Shown: positions 22,069 to 32,979 of the stretch, in pieces
How the letters are laid out: the number at the start of each line of letters is the position of its first letter
Numbering within the stretch: the first letter of the stretch is position 1
DNA from: Epithemia pelagica
Lineage: Eukaryota; Bacillariophyta; Bacillariophyceae; Surirellales; Surirellaceae
NCBI GenBank assembly: GCA_946965045.2
Contig: OX337229.1
Span: 5,642,001-5,706,000 of the forward strand
Reading direction: 5' to 3'
Length of the DNA stretch: 64,000 bases
Made by a program: the position numbers and the translations under genes
The notes under the pieces: model-generated
What the model saw: the letters and a program-made list of their open reading frames with translations, nothing else
What the model was told of the DNA's origin: nothing
Databases searched by the model: none

Positions 22069-22614
22069 CATCCACAACAGCCAGTCATGGACGTCTCCAT
22101 ACAGGACATCTTGTTTCCTCACGATTACTACTGTACAAGCACAGGGTCGACCCTTCTTGTTGCGATAACTTACGATGCAGTAATCCACGAAATCTAGAAC
22201 ATGAATTTTGTACAAGTCGCAATACTGTGTCGCGCGCGACTGAAATGGTATTGATGCTTGTCACCCGGCGTTTTCGGGAGAATTCCATTGAGGAGTTGCT
22301 TTTGATTGGTCGAATGTCATGTCTTGCGTTCTGTCGGTTGCAGATTTCGCGTCCACTCCATGTTCTTTCCGCCTTTCGCGTTCCGCGAGCTCGCTGTACG
22401 AGTATTGTATGACGCGAGATTCGGAAGTGGAAGCTTGCGGAAGCGAACACCCAATCGCGACTATTGTCCAACCCCATTTGGATCAGACCTTCTCTTTCCA
22501 GCTTTGTTCGTCTTCAGAGAGACCAAGGAACCATAAAATCCATTCTTTGGATCTTGTGTAGTCTCTCTCTTTCTCCTGTGTGCGATTTCCTCTTTATAGA
22601 ACTCTCTCATCAAC
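22069..22614. other. Intergenic region
   Basis: About 550 bp between reductase copy 2 and the cytochrome b5-domain gene. No gene, repeat or RNA is recognised. A CT-rich stretch just before 22615 may be part of the downstream promoter. Confidence 0.4.
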
Positions 22615-24136
22615 ATGGTTTCGACGACGATACCTTTTATTTTCCTTTGTGTGCTGACCTTTCAGGTTGATGGTTTTTCCCCTTATTCGACGACTCGTCG
22701 ACAATCGTTGATTTCGACGGTCCCTGATGATCGACGATTGACAATGAGAACCACTCCAACATTTCTGTCCTTGGCCACAGTCAACACCACTTCGATTGTC
22801 ATGGACCCGCCCAACTCTCGCTTTGACCGAACGGCAAACCGCCAAATGAGGACAGAAGAAGAATGTATTCTACTGATTGACGGAAAACGATACAACATGA
22901 CAGCCTGGGCAAAGGCGCATCCTGGTGGTGTCAATGTGCTTCGCAAATTTCATAACAAGGATGCATCCAAGGCCTTTCATGCTTCTGCGCACTCCTCTGC
23001 GGCCTATGCTATGCTCCAAGAGTTTGAGATTGTCAATGATGAAGAAAGCAGTCTCTCCCTCATTTCGCCGACGTCGTCGACGGATACGCCGGTGCAAGAT
23101 CAATTAAGTATCACGACGTCCCCCAAGACAAGTTCGCTCCAGCGTAAGCGACCACGTTGGCAACAAAAGCTATTTACAAAAGAAGACCCCATTGGTGTTC
23201 ACAAGTACCTAGGCATTTTCTGCCTTTTGGTAAGTCGTATGTCTGTCAAATCCTAACCGTCGTGAATGACAAATCTTGTCGCACTCAAGTTGCTCACGAT
23301 TCACTGCGACCGCGCATTTGATTTTTCTGTAGAACTTTGCCTATCGTTTCGGACACATGTACTTTGGAGATCATACGGCTGGGTTTGGTTCATCCACCAC
23401 CTCCGTGTTGCCCGTTCTGACTTTGGTTCCACATGCGTTGCTATCGCTCACCAGTCTTATCTTCCATACCGTCCCCCGCGAACGTGTTGTTGGAAAACCC
23501 ATGATATGGAAAGAGTATCGTATCCACAACATTGCCTTTGGTCTCCGCAGTGTCATTTGCGGCTTTTTGGCCTGGATGTCGGTGCACTACTCCCCGCAAT
23601 ATCCCGTTCTCCGTCATGTGGCCGTTGTGGGGAGTGGTTTGACGGCATTGGCGACCATTGGGGTGGCGGAAATTGGAACGCGTCGACTTCAGCCGAGTAA
23701 GATTGAATCCACGACCGCCACCATGCCTTATTGGGAAGGATGTTCGCTTCAAACGCAACGCCGTTTCAAAATGTTTTATGCCTATTCACAGTTTATGGCC
23801 ACCATGGCATGTATTGTTGTGGCCAACCCAATTTGGCCCCTGTCCGTTCTCTTGGCTATTCAGTCGGCGTCCCTACTGATGACATTGGTTCGGAAAGGAA
23901 TCCTCTCTGCCAAGGGGTACCATATCGGTTACACCATCACTCTGGCAATGCCATACCTCGCCGTTCTCCGAAATGGTGCGGTCATGGGTCATTGGTTCTT
24001 TCCCTTCACATTGTCTCTCGCTGGCGTTTTGTTCTCGTTGCGTCGCCGTGGAATCAGCAAGTTTGCTCTTTGGGTTCCGGTGGTCATTGCACGAATCTTG
24101 GTTGGAGATCGAATCATACCATTTGATGTATGGTAA
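22615..24136 (+). CDS. Cytochrome b5-domain multipass membrane protein
   Basis: Two exons, 22615-23229 and 23333-24136, joined in phase 0 across a GTAAGT...TGTAG intron of 103 bp, giving 472 aa. The N-terminus is a signal peptide (PFIFLCVLTFQVDGFSPY) with a G-F junction suggesting plastid routing. A cytochrome b5-like domain follows at about residues 75-145, with the heme ligand motif HPGG and a second His in FHASAHSSAA. The second exon is strongly hydrophobic with several predicted membrane helices and short His-containing stretches (FGHMYFGDH, RIHNIAFGLR, YHIGYTI). No desaturase His-box set (HXXXH, HXXHH) is present, so it is not a standard front-end desaturase. I do not recognise the membrane domain. 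It lies right after the two flavocytochromes and could share their redox context. Confidence 0.75.
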
Positions 24137-24322
24137 ACCTCAGACAATCAAACCATAGTGTCGAAATGAATCTAGTAGTGAGTTCGGGTACGCCCCCAAT
24201 CATTCCGACACGAGTCCAGTATTGATACGTAACGACCGTCTAGGAGTTTTAGTCAAGCTAGCAAGAGCTCCTCACCATCCAGATAAGTCTTAGGTTGTGA
24301 AAGAGGCAAGAAGACAACATGA

Positions 24323-25684
24323 TTACCGAACCAATAGCTTTCCTAAAGCGCCGTTGTCGGCATGCGGAGAGACGTTGTAGTCGCTTTCAATTTCAAGTGA
24401 CGTTGAAGAATAGAAAGGGGTCGAGACTCTTCGAACGAAACATTTTTCAGAAATCTCTGGGGTTCTGGGGTCGCCACTATGTGATTCTTCTTCCAACTGA
24501 GTCATGCTATCTGGTGCTGTAGACTGTGTGTTGGGTCGGAGCGTCGACAGTGCCTCCTCCAGTGAGCAGTTGAGCGCTCCCAAGCGACTCATGGCTTGTA
24601 CATAACCCTCAAAGGCCTCTATTCGTTGGTTGTACTTGTGCCACATGTAAGAGAGAAGAATAGCAGTGGTAGAAAATTTGGGCAAGTTGGAGTTTCGATC
24701 GTTGCGAAAGCCCAACTCGTAGACCAAAAGACACCGAGCCAACGTCTTGGCAAACTCCTTTCTGCTTGCTCGTTCGTTTCGAACAGCGGCCTCGACTGAG
24801 CGCAGTTCCTGTCCAAGACTCATGCGATTGCACTGTTGACGAAGATCGGATACCAGGACCGAACCAGCCCCCTGCCGCGGCGCCAGTGCCTCGTCCTGTT
24901 TCTGCCGTTGAGACTCAGTGAGCGCCTTGCGAGTCTTGTCCCTCTGGTCCTTCAACTCTTGGATTACGATACGATATGTGTCATGATTTCCAATGTCATG
25001 ATACAAAGCTTTGGCCAACTTTTGTTGAATAGCAGCAGCAGTACTCGGAGTATGAATACTCGGAGTGAGAATGGTTCGAAGCCGCTCCAGGGTCTCAAAG
25101 AATCCTCCAATCATGCAAGGCGTCAGGTGCGCTCCCACATTATGCCGGCCTCTTTTTGCATGTGACTGTGAGATCAACTGAATGGCTCCTCCCAACTTCA
25201 TTTCGAACAGCGAGTGCACCAAATCAATCGCAGGCTCATGCCGTCGTCCTCTTGTCGGAAATTGATACAAGTCATGGACCAATCGGCTGCAAATAAAGAA
25301 TTTACCTTGTAAGGGAGAATAGTGTCGGAATCGAGGACAAAAGAGATCATGAAGGGTTTCCAGCTCAGCCACGGACGTGTCTGCTTCAATGGAATCCAGA
25401 AGGTCCAAAGCTCGGTCTGGTGTTTCTTCGTGTGCTATTATTGGAGCAGATGGGTGTCGCCTTTTGGCAAAATTGAGAATCGATGAGGCTGTCCGATTCA
25501 CAATCATCATCAAGGGTCGGAAAAGAATGGATCGAACTGTCACGAGAAGATTACCATGATGTTGGGGCTTGCCATTCTGGAACCTGGTTGCCACTGCAGC
25601 ATTCCTGGTTCGGTATAGTGTATCATCTTCGTCTTGATCGAACGAACTGAAGGACTGTGGTTGTTCATGTTGTGGTGGTGTCAT
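24323..25684 (-). CDS. Unknown protein, 453 aa
   Basis: Single open exon of 453 aa with codon usage like its neighbours and no recognised domain. The first 85 residues are polar with one weakly hydrophobic stretch (SILFRPLMMIVNRTASSIL). The middle is helical: repeated Leu/Ala-rich segments including ALDLLDSIEADTSVAELETLH and LGGAIQLISQ. A charged coiled-coil-like region (ELKDQRDKTRKALTESQRQK) follows. Residues from about 330 form further helices around KEFAKTLARCLLVYELGF. The C-terminus is Ser/Thr-rich and likely disordered. Helical-repeat scaffolding is a guess. The reading frame, length and lack of stops make a real gene likely. Confidence 0.6.
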   Translation of the reverse strand: MTPPQHEQPQSFSSFDQDEDDTLYRTRNAAVATRFQNGKPQHHGNLLVTVRSILFRPLMMIVNRTASSILNFAKRRHPSAPIIAHEETPDRALDLLDSIEADTSVAELETLHDLFCPRFRHYSPLQGKFFICSRLVHDLYQFPTRGRRHEPAIDLVHSLFEMKLGGAIQLISQSHAKRGRHNVGAHLTPCMIGGFFETLERLRTILTPSIHTPSTAAAIQQKLAKALYHDIGNHDTYRIVIQELKDQRDKTRKALTESQRQKQDEALAPRQGAGSVLVSDLRQQCNRMSLGQELRSVEAAVRNERASRKEFAKTLARCLLVYELGFRNDRNSNLPKFSTTAILLSYMWHKYNQRIEAFEGYVQAMSRLGALNCSLEEALSTLRPNTQSTAPDSMTQLEEESHSGDPRTPEISEKCFVRRVSTPFYSSTSLEIESDYNVSPHADNGALGKLLVR

Positions 25685-26756
25685 GATATGGAAGCTCTAC
25701 TACAGGTTTGTTTGCGTGTTGTTTGCTGTGCTTTGCAATGCTGTGAAAATATGAGACCATGATGTGGAGAGTGGATGGAGCGAGTCATGATTGTGTTCTA
25801 TCGAATGCACATCCATCATCTCCATTCGTCTTCTGTCGTGTTTGTTTCGCTTCGTGCTCCAACGTTCCTGGATCTTCTTGTGCGGAAGTGTCGAGAGTCG
25901 AGAGTCGCGAACTCCCTCTTCCCAACGCACGGGGCACGATTATCATCTGTCCCACGACTGGATGAGGCTATTGTAATCATTCCATTCAAAAACATATTAT
26001 TGTATTGCCCTTATCCCCCGGCGGATCGAGTCTTCCGTTCTCACAAAACTCTCATTGCACACTTTTTTCTGATGGGTTTTGTTGGTTGTTGGTATCTCGA
26101 CTATCCCCACTCCCGCCACACACACCTGCGCAACACCCAGTGGATCGGGACGAAAACACCACAATGGCATCTGTCACAATCGCCTCTAGCATATGAAAAT
26201 ATGGAGGATGGATGTACAGAACAAACAATAGAAGAAGCAGATATGGTAGAAGGGGACCTTGTAGTACGAAACCATACAGAGATGATGCTGACTGGCCAAA
26301 TCATGCGAGGGCATCATCAAGGTGCCATGTGGGTCGTTGCCCGTCAACACAGAGCTAGAGCTTTTTGGTCCTGGTATGCAGCGTAGCATAGAAATTGCGA
26401 CGACCATCACTGCCACGGGAAGGCATGCAGCATGGGTGAAAGCCAATTCCTGGCCACTAAGCGACCATAATCATCCAAACCAACATATGCCACACTGGAG
26501 CAACGACTCCTAAAATAGATGAACGAAAGAGACTCTCAAATTTCCTCTTCCGTGACAGAAAAGAAGAATGGTGGACACATCTGTTTCATTTCATGTGCCG
26601 GGGAAAATGACCAGCAAGTTCAATCCAAAGAGACCCGAAAACAGAAATATCGCATTTAACTTATAGTATTGTTTTAGGAGTACTGAGACTATCAAGAACG
26701 TTTGATCACTTCATTGCCAACATGAATTTTGAATTTTCCCTAAAGAAGCTGAGATT
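25685..26756. other. Intergenic region, about 1.1 kb
   Basis: Nothing convincing is found. A 203-codon plus-strand frame (25775-26386) and an overlapping minus-strand frame (26186-26446) are open, but both have biased, motif-free sequence. Neither is supported as a gene. Confidence 0.45.
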
Positions 26757-28127
26757 TTACTTTTCGTCCCCCACAATCAGTTGTTCCAACTTGTGTAGTC
26801 GACTTTCCAGCCTTTTGTTCGTCTCAACCTGCCTCTTGTTCTCCTCGACCTGCCTTTTGTTCGTCTCAACCTGCCTCTTGTTCGTCTCAACCTGTCTCTT
26901 GTTCTCCTCGACCAGCATCTTGTTCTCCTCAACCAGCTTCTTGTTCAACTCAAAAAGTTGTTCTAGAGAATTTGTGGCACCAGCTTTCCACTTCTCAATC
27001 TGGTCAACACGATTTAAAAGTGGCAAAACTTTGTCCTCCTTCTTGTTCATAGTACGAACCTTGTTTTGTTCTTTCTTCTCCGTCAACGCAAGATATTCGC
27101 AAGTATCTTCTTCGTAACTACTAATGGCTAAAATGCCATTGGAAATGACAACCATGCTACCATGATTCCGTTCTGTCGTCATAGATGGAAGCTTCCACAT
27201 GACGCGTTGTTCAGTGTCCATGACTTCGACGGATGACAATCCTTCATCGTCTCTATTCAACCCCCCTGCAACAACGAGACAGGATCCCATCTTGACTACA
27301 CAGTGTTGACATCGATCAGTGTCAAGAGCAAGCTCCTCTTGTATCTTCCAGGACTTGGTCGATGGAAAAACTGATGTTACAGTTACATCTGCATGGTTTG
27401 AACAGTCCTCAAACTCCATGTATTCGACAGGTAACTTTTCTCTGGACAGTTCCCCACCAACAACATAGATTCGCTGGCCAATCACAGCCATTCCAAAACA
27501 CCACCGTCCTATGTTCAAAGATGGCCCAGAGACGACAGCACATCGACTTTTGGATGCAGTGTCAATGATGTCTACAGATGACAACGATAAGTTGGCGTTA
27601 TCATCGTATCCACCAACCACAACGATGAATCTGTCCTGTACAGCAGCAGCGGCACACCCTGATCGTTTCGTAGACAAACGGCAATCCAACGTCTTCCATC
27701 GACTCGTTGTGCTGTTGGCACCTGGTGCGTGAAGCAAATCTCCAACTTGAATTGATTCAACAGTGTCTAGGTCGTCGTCATTGTCTCCACATCCACCAAT
27801 GACGAAAAGAGTACCATTGCAAACTACACTGGCAAACTTATCCCTCTTTTCGTTTAGGCGTGGTCCCTCTCGCCACTTTTTGTCAGTTTCGTTCACATTC
27901 AAAAGAAGAACCGAATTGGACACCTGTTCCTCTGCTTTCTCTCCGCCCATTACCACAACAATCTCCTCGTCGTTCCTGTCCGGATGCTTCACAACTACCG
28001 ACGCGTGACCATAACGCCAACCTCCCTAAAGTGGAGGCCAATTGGATGATTGCCATTGCGGTTCTTGACGGTTGTCACAGTCGTCAAGGACCAATCCGGA
28101 TTTGAGGGCTTGCTCTTGGATCCTCAT
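26757..28127 (-). pseudogene. Kelch-repeat protein broken by in-frame TAG
   Basis: A kelch beta-propeller protein with a C-terminal coiled coil. After ATG 28127, 33 codons are open, then TAG at 28028-28026, and then the same frame runs on for 421 codons to 26757. The blade pattern starts straight after the stop (GWRYGHASVVV...IVVVMGGE) and is repeated about five times (FASVVCNGTLFVIGG, CAAAAVQDRFIVVVGG, FGMAVIGQRIYVVGG, CVVKMGSCLVVAGG). No ATG restores the first blade: the next in-frame ATG (27950) lies inside its beta strand. So this is a nonsense-mutated gene, an error in the read, or a start exon I cannot see. A tandem 21-bp repeat at 26811-26950 encodes heptads of the (L/Q)VE(E/T)NK(R/M) type. 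Confidence 0.7.
26811..26950 (-). repeat. 21-bp tandem repeat encoding coiled-coil heptads
   Basis: About six and a half copies of a 21-bp unit lie inside the kelch gene. Each unit encodes one seven-residue heptad (LVEENKR, QVETNKR and variants). The register is exact, so copy-number change lengthens or shortens the coiled coil by whole heptads without shifting the frame. Confidence 0.85.
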
Positions 28128-28559
28128 GTGCAATACTACGCTTCCGCTTCGTCAGGTCTTCTGATTCTGAGGCTCACTGGCAACGAGGTCTCCAAAAACT
28201 GGAAAGGCCGTTCTCTCAGCCAAAGAATCATGATCACATCATGAAAGTCGGATTTCTCTGCATCATCACGCTTCCCGTCGTTTGACGGCTGACGAAAAAT
28301 CTCACGAGCGCCTTTTCTCGTACTGCGGACGGACGGCGAGTCCCACAAGGACTGGAAAAATCATGGAAGGTTTGTACTCTAAAAAGCCGAAAAGACTGAC
28401 AGAATCTTTGGAAAAAAGATGAGCTGGACTTTTTTTTTGCCCGGCGAAAGTAATGTCTTCACCCACCGATCTCGAGTTCTACCATCGGCAATCGACAGAG
28501 GTTGGCAATCCAACAAGCACAACAGGAACTACCAAACTGAGTGATTAATCAAGGAAACA
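28128..28559. other. Intergenic region
   Basis: About 430 bp between the broken kelch gene and PDHB, which are divergent. Short frames on both strands overlap one another and have no motifs. It should contain the PDHB promoter; no element is recognised. Confidence 0.4.
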
Positions 28560-29879
28560 ATGTTGGGGTCTATCGCACGATCGGTGTCGGCCTCAAGGCA
28601 GGGCTCGAGACAAATGGTACGTTCTATCCAGATTGCAGTCAGTCTGGGAAATCCAATGTCGGCGTCGAAACTTTGGTCCTACGGCCCGACCCATGCGATC
28701 GGCATGTTGCTAGTTCTCTGCTGGAATGATCGCCCTTCCACAATGAACAATATCATGATTTTCATTGTTTTGATCCGGATAAACTCTGCTCTCATATTTT
28801 GTCTTTTATGTCCACTTGCTGTTTGCTACTATATGGATTCTTGTTGCAATCTTTTCTAGATTCGCAGCATGGCCACCATTGACATGGCGGTACGTGATGC
28901 TATTAACCAAGGCATTGATGAAGAAATGGCCAAGGATCCCAATATTTTTATCATTGGTGAGGAGGTAGCCCAGTACCAAGGTGCCTACAAAGTCACCAAA
29001 GGCTTGTACGACAAGTACGGCGATCAGCGTGTCATTGATACACCCATTACGGAAATGGGTTTCACTGGATTGGCCGTGGGAGCTGCCTACTCGGACCTAA
29101 AGCCCATTGTTGAATTCATGACCATGAATTTTTCCATGCAAGCGATTGATCAGGTCATCAATAGTGCCGCCAAACAATTCTACATGAGTGCCGGTGATAT
29201 GGCGTGTCCCATTGTCTTTCGAGGCCCCAATGGCCACAGTGCTGGAACGGCCGCTCAGCACTCGCAGTGTTTTGCTGCCTGGTACAGTTCTGTTCCGGGC
29301 CTCAAAGTGGTGTCCCCCTATTCGTCGGAAGATGCCAAGGGGTTGATCAAAGCGGCCATTCGCGATCCCAACCCCGTCATGGTTTTGGAACACGAACTCA
29401 TGTACGGTGTTTCTTTCCCAATGAGTGACGAAGCGCAATCGAGTGATTTTGTCATATCCATTGGCAAGGCCAAATTCGAAAAAGAAGGAACGGATGTCAC
29501 ACTTATTTCCTTTAGCAAACAGGTTGGCACTTGCATTGAAGCCGCGGAAGTAATGGCAACCAAGGGCGTTTCGGTTGAGGTGATCAATTTGCTCACCTTG
29601 CGGCCCTTGGACCGTCGGGCCATTATCGAATCGGCCATGAAAACGGGACGTGTTGTGTGCGTGGAACAAGGCTGGCCGCAATGTGGTATTTCTTCGGAAA
29701 TTGCGGCCATTTTGATGGAATCGGAAGCCTTCAACTATTTGGATGCACCCATGGAACGTGTAACGGGTGCCGATGTGCCCATGCCCTATGCCACGGAATT
29801 GGAAATTGCGGCTCTTCCGCAAGTGGAGGATATTGTCGCTGCTATTGAACGAACTACCTTCCGCAAACTGGCTGCCTAG
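28560..29879 (+). CDS. PDHB: Pyruvate dehydrogenase E1 component subunit beta, mitochondrial
   Basis: Beta subunit of the E1 decarboxylase of the pyruvate dehydrogenase complex, working with E1 alpha and thiamine diphosphate in the mitochondrial matrix. Two exons, 28560-28616 and 28860-29879, joined in phase 0 across a GTACGT...TCTAG intron of 243 bp, give 358 aa. Exon 1 encodes a basic, Ser-rich mitochondrial presequence ([19 protein letters not shown]). Exon 2 starts with the conserved [13 protein letters not shown] and contains [49 protein letters not shown] and the FRGPNG loop, all diagnostic of PDHB. The intron separates the targeting peptide from the enzyme. A methionine at 28869 could start a shorter form without the presequence. 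Confidence 0.95.
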
Positions 29880-30067
29880 GTAGGCTGTTGGTACATGGCT
29901 GCCCGTTGCTTGGTGTCTCTAGAAGCAGTTCTCTAATCTTAAAGTGCTAGCTAGAGGCTTGGTTCCTTCTCTTCTTGTTGGCCATGGAGGTGTCTAGCAA
30001 GGGCAGCATTGGCATGGGTCTTTGCGAGCCAAATGGCGCTCACGTCATTGTCGATTGTCGATTGTGA

Positions 30068-32617
30068 ATGCTACTCTCTATATTATGTAGGAGCTATGCA
30101 TCCTTCCCCCCATTAATGCGACCAAAAGCTTTCGTCAGTCGCTTGTGGGTCGTCAACTGTGCTGACATCAACTCTTCATTTTTTGTGGCACACCCACCAC
30201 AGAATGTCTGCCATCGTCGTCCAACGGAGTTCATGTGGTCTCCATCCATCCTCTTTGTGGGTGCATTTGTGGTTCGACCCACACGACGCTACCACCCATC
30301 CAATGGAGGCTTTCGAGAGGCTCGACCGTTCCATCCTCTGGCACTGCCGATGACAACTCCCTCCGACGGGGGTGGTTCGACCGTGTCCACCGCCACCATG
30401 GACGTGTCGTCGTCCAGCACTAGAATAGCAAGCAATGCCGAATCATCCGAGATGAATGAACTGGATGTCCTGTATCGCATGGTTGCTGCCTGTGATCCAG
30501 AGTGGTTCCATGAATATGTCGTCTCAACCATGACGACCGAATCGCATTCAACGACGAACCACATCGAAACCAGTGATTCTTCGTTTAATTTGACACTACT
30601 GATTGAAGAGTTTCAACGAGGGGACATTCCACCAATCGAGGATTTCGACCTCATTGCCTCAGAAGCAAATGTCGCGAATGATACTGTGTCGTCGCAAACT
30701 GAAATCGAGTCGACCACAGAAGCGAATAGTATGGTTGCTCAGGAACAAATGATGGAGAACACGGCTGTTTCAGCAGAAAAACAGCATTCATCTCAAGTCT
30801 CTGATGCTGCAGATGAAACATTTGTAATCCCTGGATCCTCGGACGACACATTAGTCGGAGACAAAGTCCAAGTAGTGTCCTTACACGATAGCAATCCTGA
30901 CGAGGATTCAAATCCCCTGTCCATGAGAGGATCTGACAACGAAAACGTGGAATCCAATGTGTCTACAGATTTGGAACCGCAACATATTACTCAAACGGAA
31001 CCAGCGCCAAATGAGGAGTTGGAGGATGTGGACGCAGCCATGACGGATCCACGTTTGGAGGAGGAGGAAGAGGAGGAAGAGGAAGAAGAGATTCAACACT
31101 CTGGATTGGAGCAGCCTGAGGCAGCTCCAACAACAGTGATACAACAAGCTTCATTGGAGCAAGCGAATCAAGGTTCTAATGAGAGGGAACCTCTGGAGGA
31201 GAGAGCGACAGGCGATATCGCTCTGAACGAGACCAAAGCACAAAATACTCGCGAACTATCCTCAACACCCGAACCAGCGACTATAGAATCAGGGTGGAAG
31301 CAAGACCCTTTTCCACCATCCACAAAACACGATACACCAAAGGAGGAGGCACATGGAGGTTCATCCGCACCGTCCTTGGACGAGAAACTCAGTGCTTCAA
31401 GTAAGACGACTTTGGACGAGGAGATTGCAAAGGAACAAACTCGTCGTCTCGTCGTCTATCGTATTCCCCAATCTTTGAAATACAAAAAGATTCCCTTGGT
31501 AGCAATGGAAAATCTTGGCTACAGTGAAACAGAAATCTTGTCATTGGACCCAGAAGCGTTGGCATCCATTTGGTCCAACAAGGTACGTCGACCTCAGCTT
31601 GGTATACCACCCCGATGGAAGGGTCGTCCATCATTACCAAACTTGGTGCAGATTGTCAACGAGTCACAAGAAGAAGCATTCGCAACCCTGGAAACTGCCA
31701 AAGAGGACACGCAGCAAACACTTTCGGGGGATTCTGCGACAATGGAGGAAACCACCAATGCGACGGCAGCCAACTCGACACGGGTTGTCCTGTATAAAAG
31801 GGGCTCTGTTTACAACAAGATTCCGATGGATCGATTAGAGTCCATGGGTTATACCGAGAAGGATATCCTCAACCTTCGACCGAGTGCGTTGGATATCATT
31901 CTAGCAGAAAAAGTCCAGAAACCCAAGAGTGGCGTACCGGGACGATGGATGTTCAAGAATCGAGCTTCCAAGTCTACGGCAAGCACGGTACAGATCATGG
32001 ATTCAACGCAAGCCTTGGAATTCCTCAAAGACGTCAAAAGTGATGATATTCCGACCACCACCATGAACAATCTGAGGTCCGCAGTCGCCGATCCATCGTT
32101 GGAGAATGATCGTGAGAGCCGCCGAGCTCGAGAACGTACCTCCGCGTCCCAGACCAGGTCAACCAAGGAGAGACGAGAACGGAGACCACGATCGTCGGTC
32201 CGGGAGGATGGTCAACGGAAACGAGTCTTTACAGGACGACCACCCGAAAACGAGATGCAACAACGACGACGCAACACCGATCCACCACCACCGGGATCCT
32301 TTTGGCCCGATATGGACTCTTTTCGTGATTTGCTTCGAGAGGAGGCCAAATTACGACTCGCCTTGGTGGGAGATGGCATGTCGGGATTTGTCAAACAAGA
32401 ATGTGATTGGCGATTGCAGCTCTACAAAGATTGGCTGTGGCTGTTGAATGATGGCATTGGGAACCCCATTGTAGAATCACGAAGTGACCGAGCACGACGC
32501 CTACAACGAGAAACAACAAATCCAACCAATACGAAAAGCAGAAAGCCGTCTACGAGAAGCAAGTACGCTCCGCGTTCCCCTCAAAACAAAGAGAAACGAA
32601 AACGAAATGTTTTGTAG
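30068..32617 (+). CDS. Unknown 849-aa protein with two copies of a short domain
   Basis: One open exon; no known family recognised. The N-terminal part (about residues 55-95) has a hydrophobic stretch starting at an internal Met (30233) that could be a targeting signal, so the true start may be 30068, 30116 or 30233. A long acidic, Ser/Thr/Glu-rich disordered region follows, with a poly-Glu run near base 31065. Two related 55-60-residue units then occur at bases about 31445-31620 and 31780-31950. Both read VVxYxxxxxxKKIPxxxxExxGYxExxILxLxPxALxxIxxxKVxxPxxGxPxRW. The C-terminus has a basic region and a conserved-looking block (SFRDLLREEAKLRLALVGDG, then DWRLQLYKDWLWLL). The repeats suggest a binding module, possibly nucleic-acid or plastid-related; function is unknown. 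Confidence 0.65.
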   Translation: MLLSILCRSYASFPPLMRPKAFVSRLWVVNCADINSSFFVAHPPQNVCHRRPTEFMWSPSILFVGAFVVRPTRRYHPSNGGFREARPFHPLALPMTTPSDGGGSTVSTATMDVSSSSTRIASNAESSEMNELDVLYRMVAACDPEWFHEYVVSTMTTESHSTTNHIETSDSSFNLTLLIEEFQRGDIPPIEDFDLIASEANVANDTVSSQTEIESTTEANSMVAQEQMMENTAVSAEKQHSSQVSDAADETFVIPGSSDDTLVGDKVQVVSLHDSNPDEDSNPLSMRGSDNENVESNVSTDLEPQHITQTEPAPNEELEDVDAAMTDPRLEEEEEEEEEEEIQHSGLEQPEAAPTTVIQQASLEQANQGSNEREPLEERATGDIALNETKAQNTRELSSTPEPATIESGWKQDPFPPSTKHDTPKEEAHGGSSAPSLDEKLSASSKTTLDEEIAKEQTRRLVVYRIPQSLKYKKIPLVAMENLGYSETEILSLDPEALASIWSNKVRRPQLGIPPRWKGRPSLPNLVQIVNESQEEAFATLETAKEDTQQTLSGDSATMEETTNATAANSTRVVLYKRGSVYNKIPMDRLESMGYTEKDILNLRPSALDIILAEKVQKPKSGVPGRWMFKNRASKSTASTVQIMDSTQALEFLKDVKSDDIPTTTMNNLRSAVADPSLENDRESRRARERTSASQTRSTKERRERRPRSSVREDGQRKRVFTGRPPENEMQQRRRNTDPPPPGSFWPDMDSFRDLLREEAKLRLALVGDGMSGFVKQECDWRLQLYKDWLWLLNDGIGNPIVESRSDRARRLQRETTNPTNTKSRKPSTRSKYAPRSPQNKEKRKRNVL

Positions 32618-32979
32618 CAGCTCAAAGAAGCTCGTATTGTTTCGGTACCTTAACAAAGTGATGTTGGTGATCCCATTGTGTCTTCCCATGCTGACAAAGG
32701 GCAGCTGTAAACGGCAAACGTCTTTTTCTCTTTTCCTGCAATGTTTGGGATGGTGCGAATGAAGAATACATGTCATGCGATCAAGGCAAGTTCACAGGAT
32801 CGGACGGATATAATTTGCGACAAGTTCCAAAGCACACAAACGTCGAACCATCCGAGAGACCTAACAATCTAATCAAGAGACTCGTGGTACAGTTATCAAC
32901 GTGACAGCGCCGGAACGCACTACGGAGCATTGTAATTCCTACAATGTACTTAATGGTTGTGTCTAGATGTGTATGTATG
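32618..32979. other. Intergenic region between convergent genes
   Basis: This 362-bp gap between the stops of the 849-aa unknown and FBPase genes holds no supported feature. Confidence 0.4.

Noticed and set aside
25775..26386. 203-codon plus-strand frame as a gene
   Set aside because: Irregular composition, no motif, overlapped by opposite frames, no homology recognised.
29097..29822. 241-codon minus-strand frame
   Set aside because: Antisense shadow of the PDHB exon.
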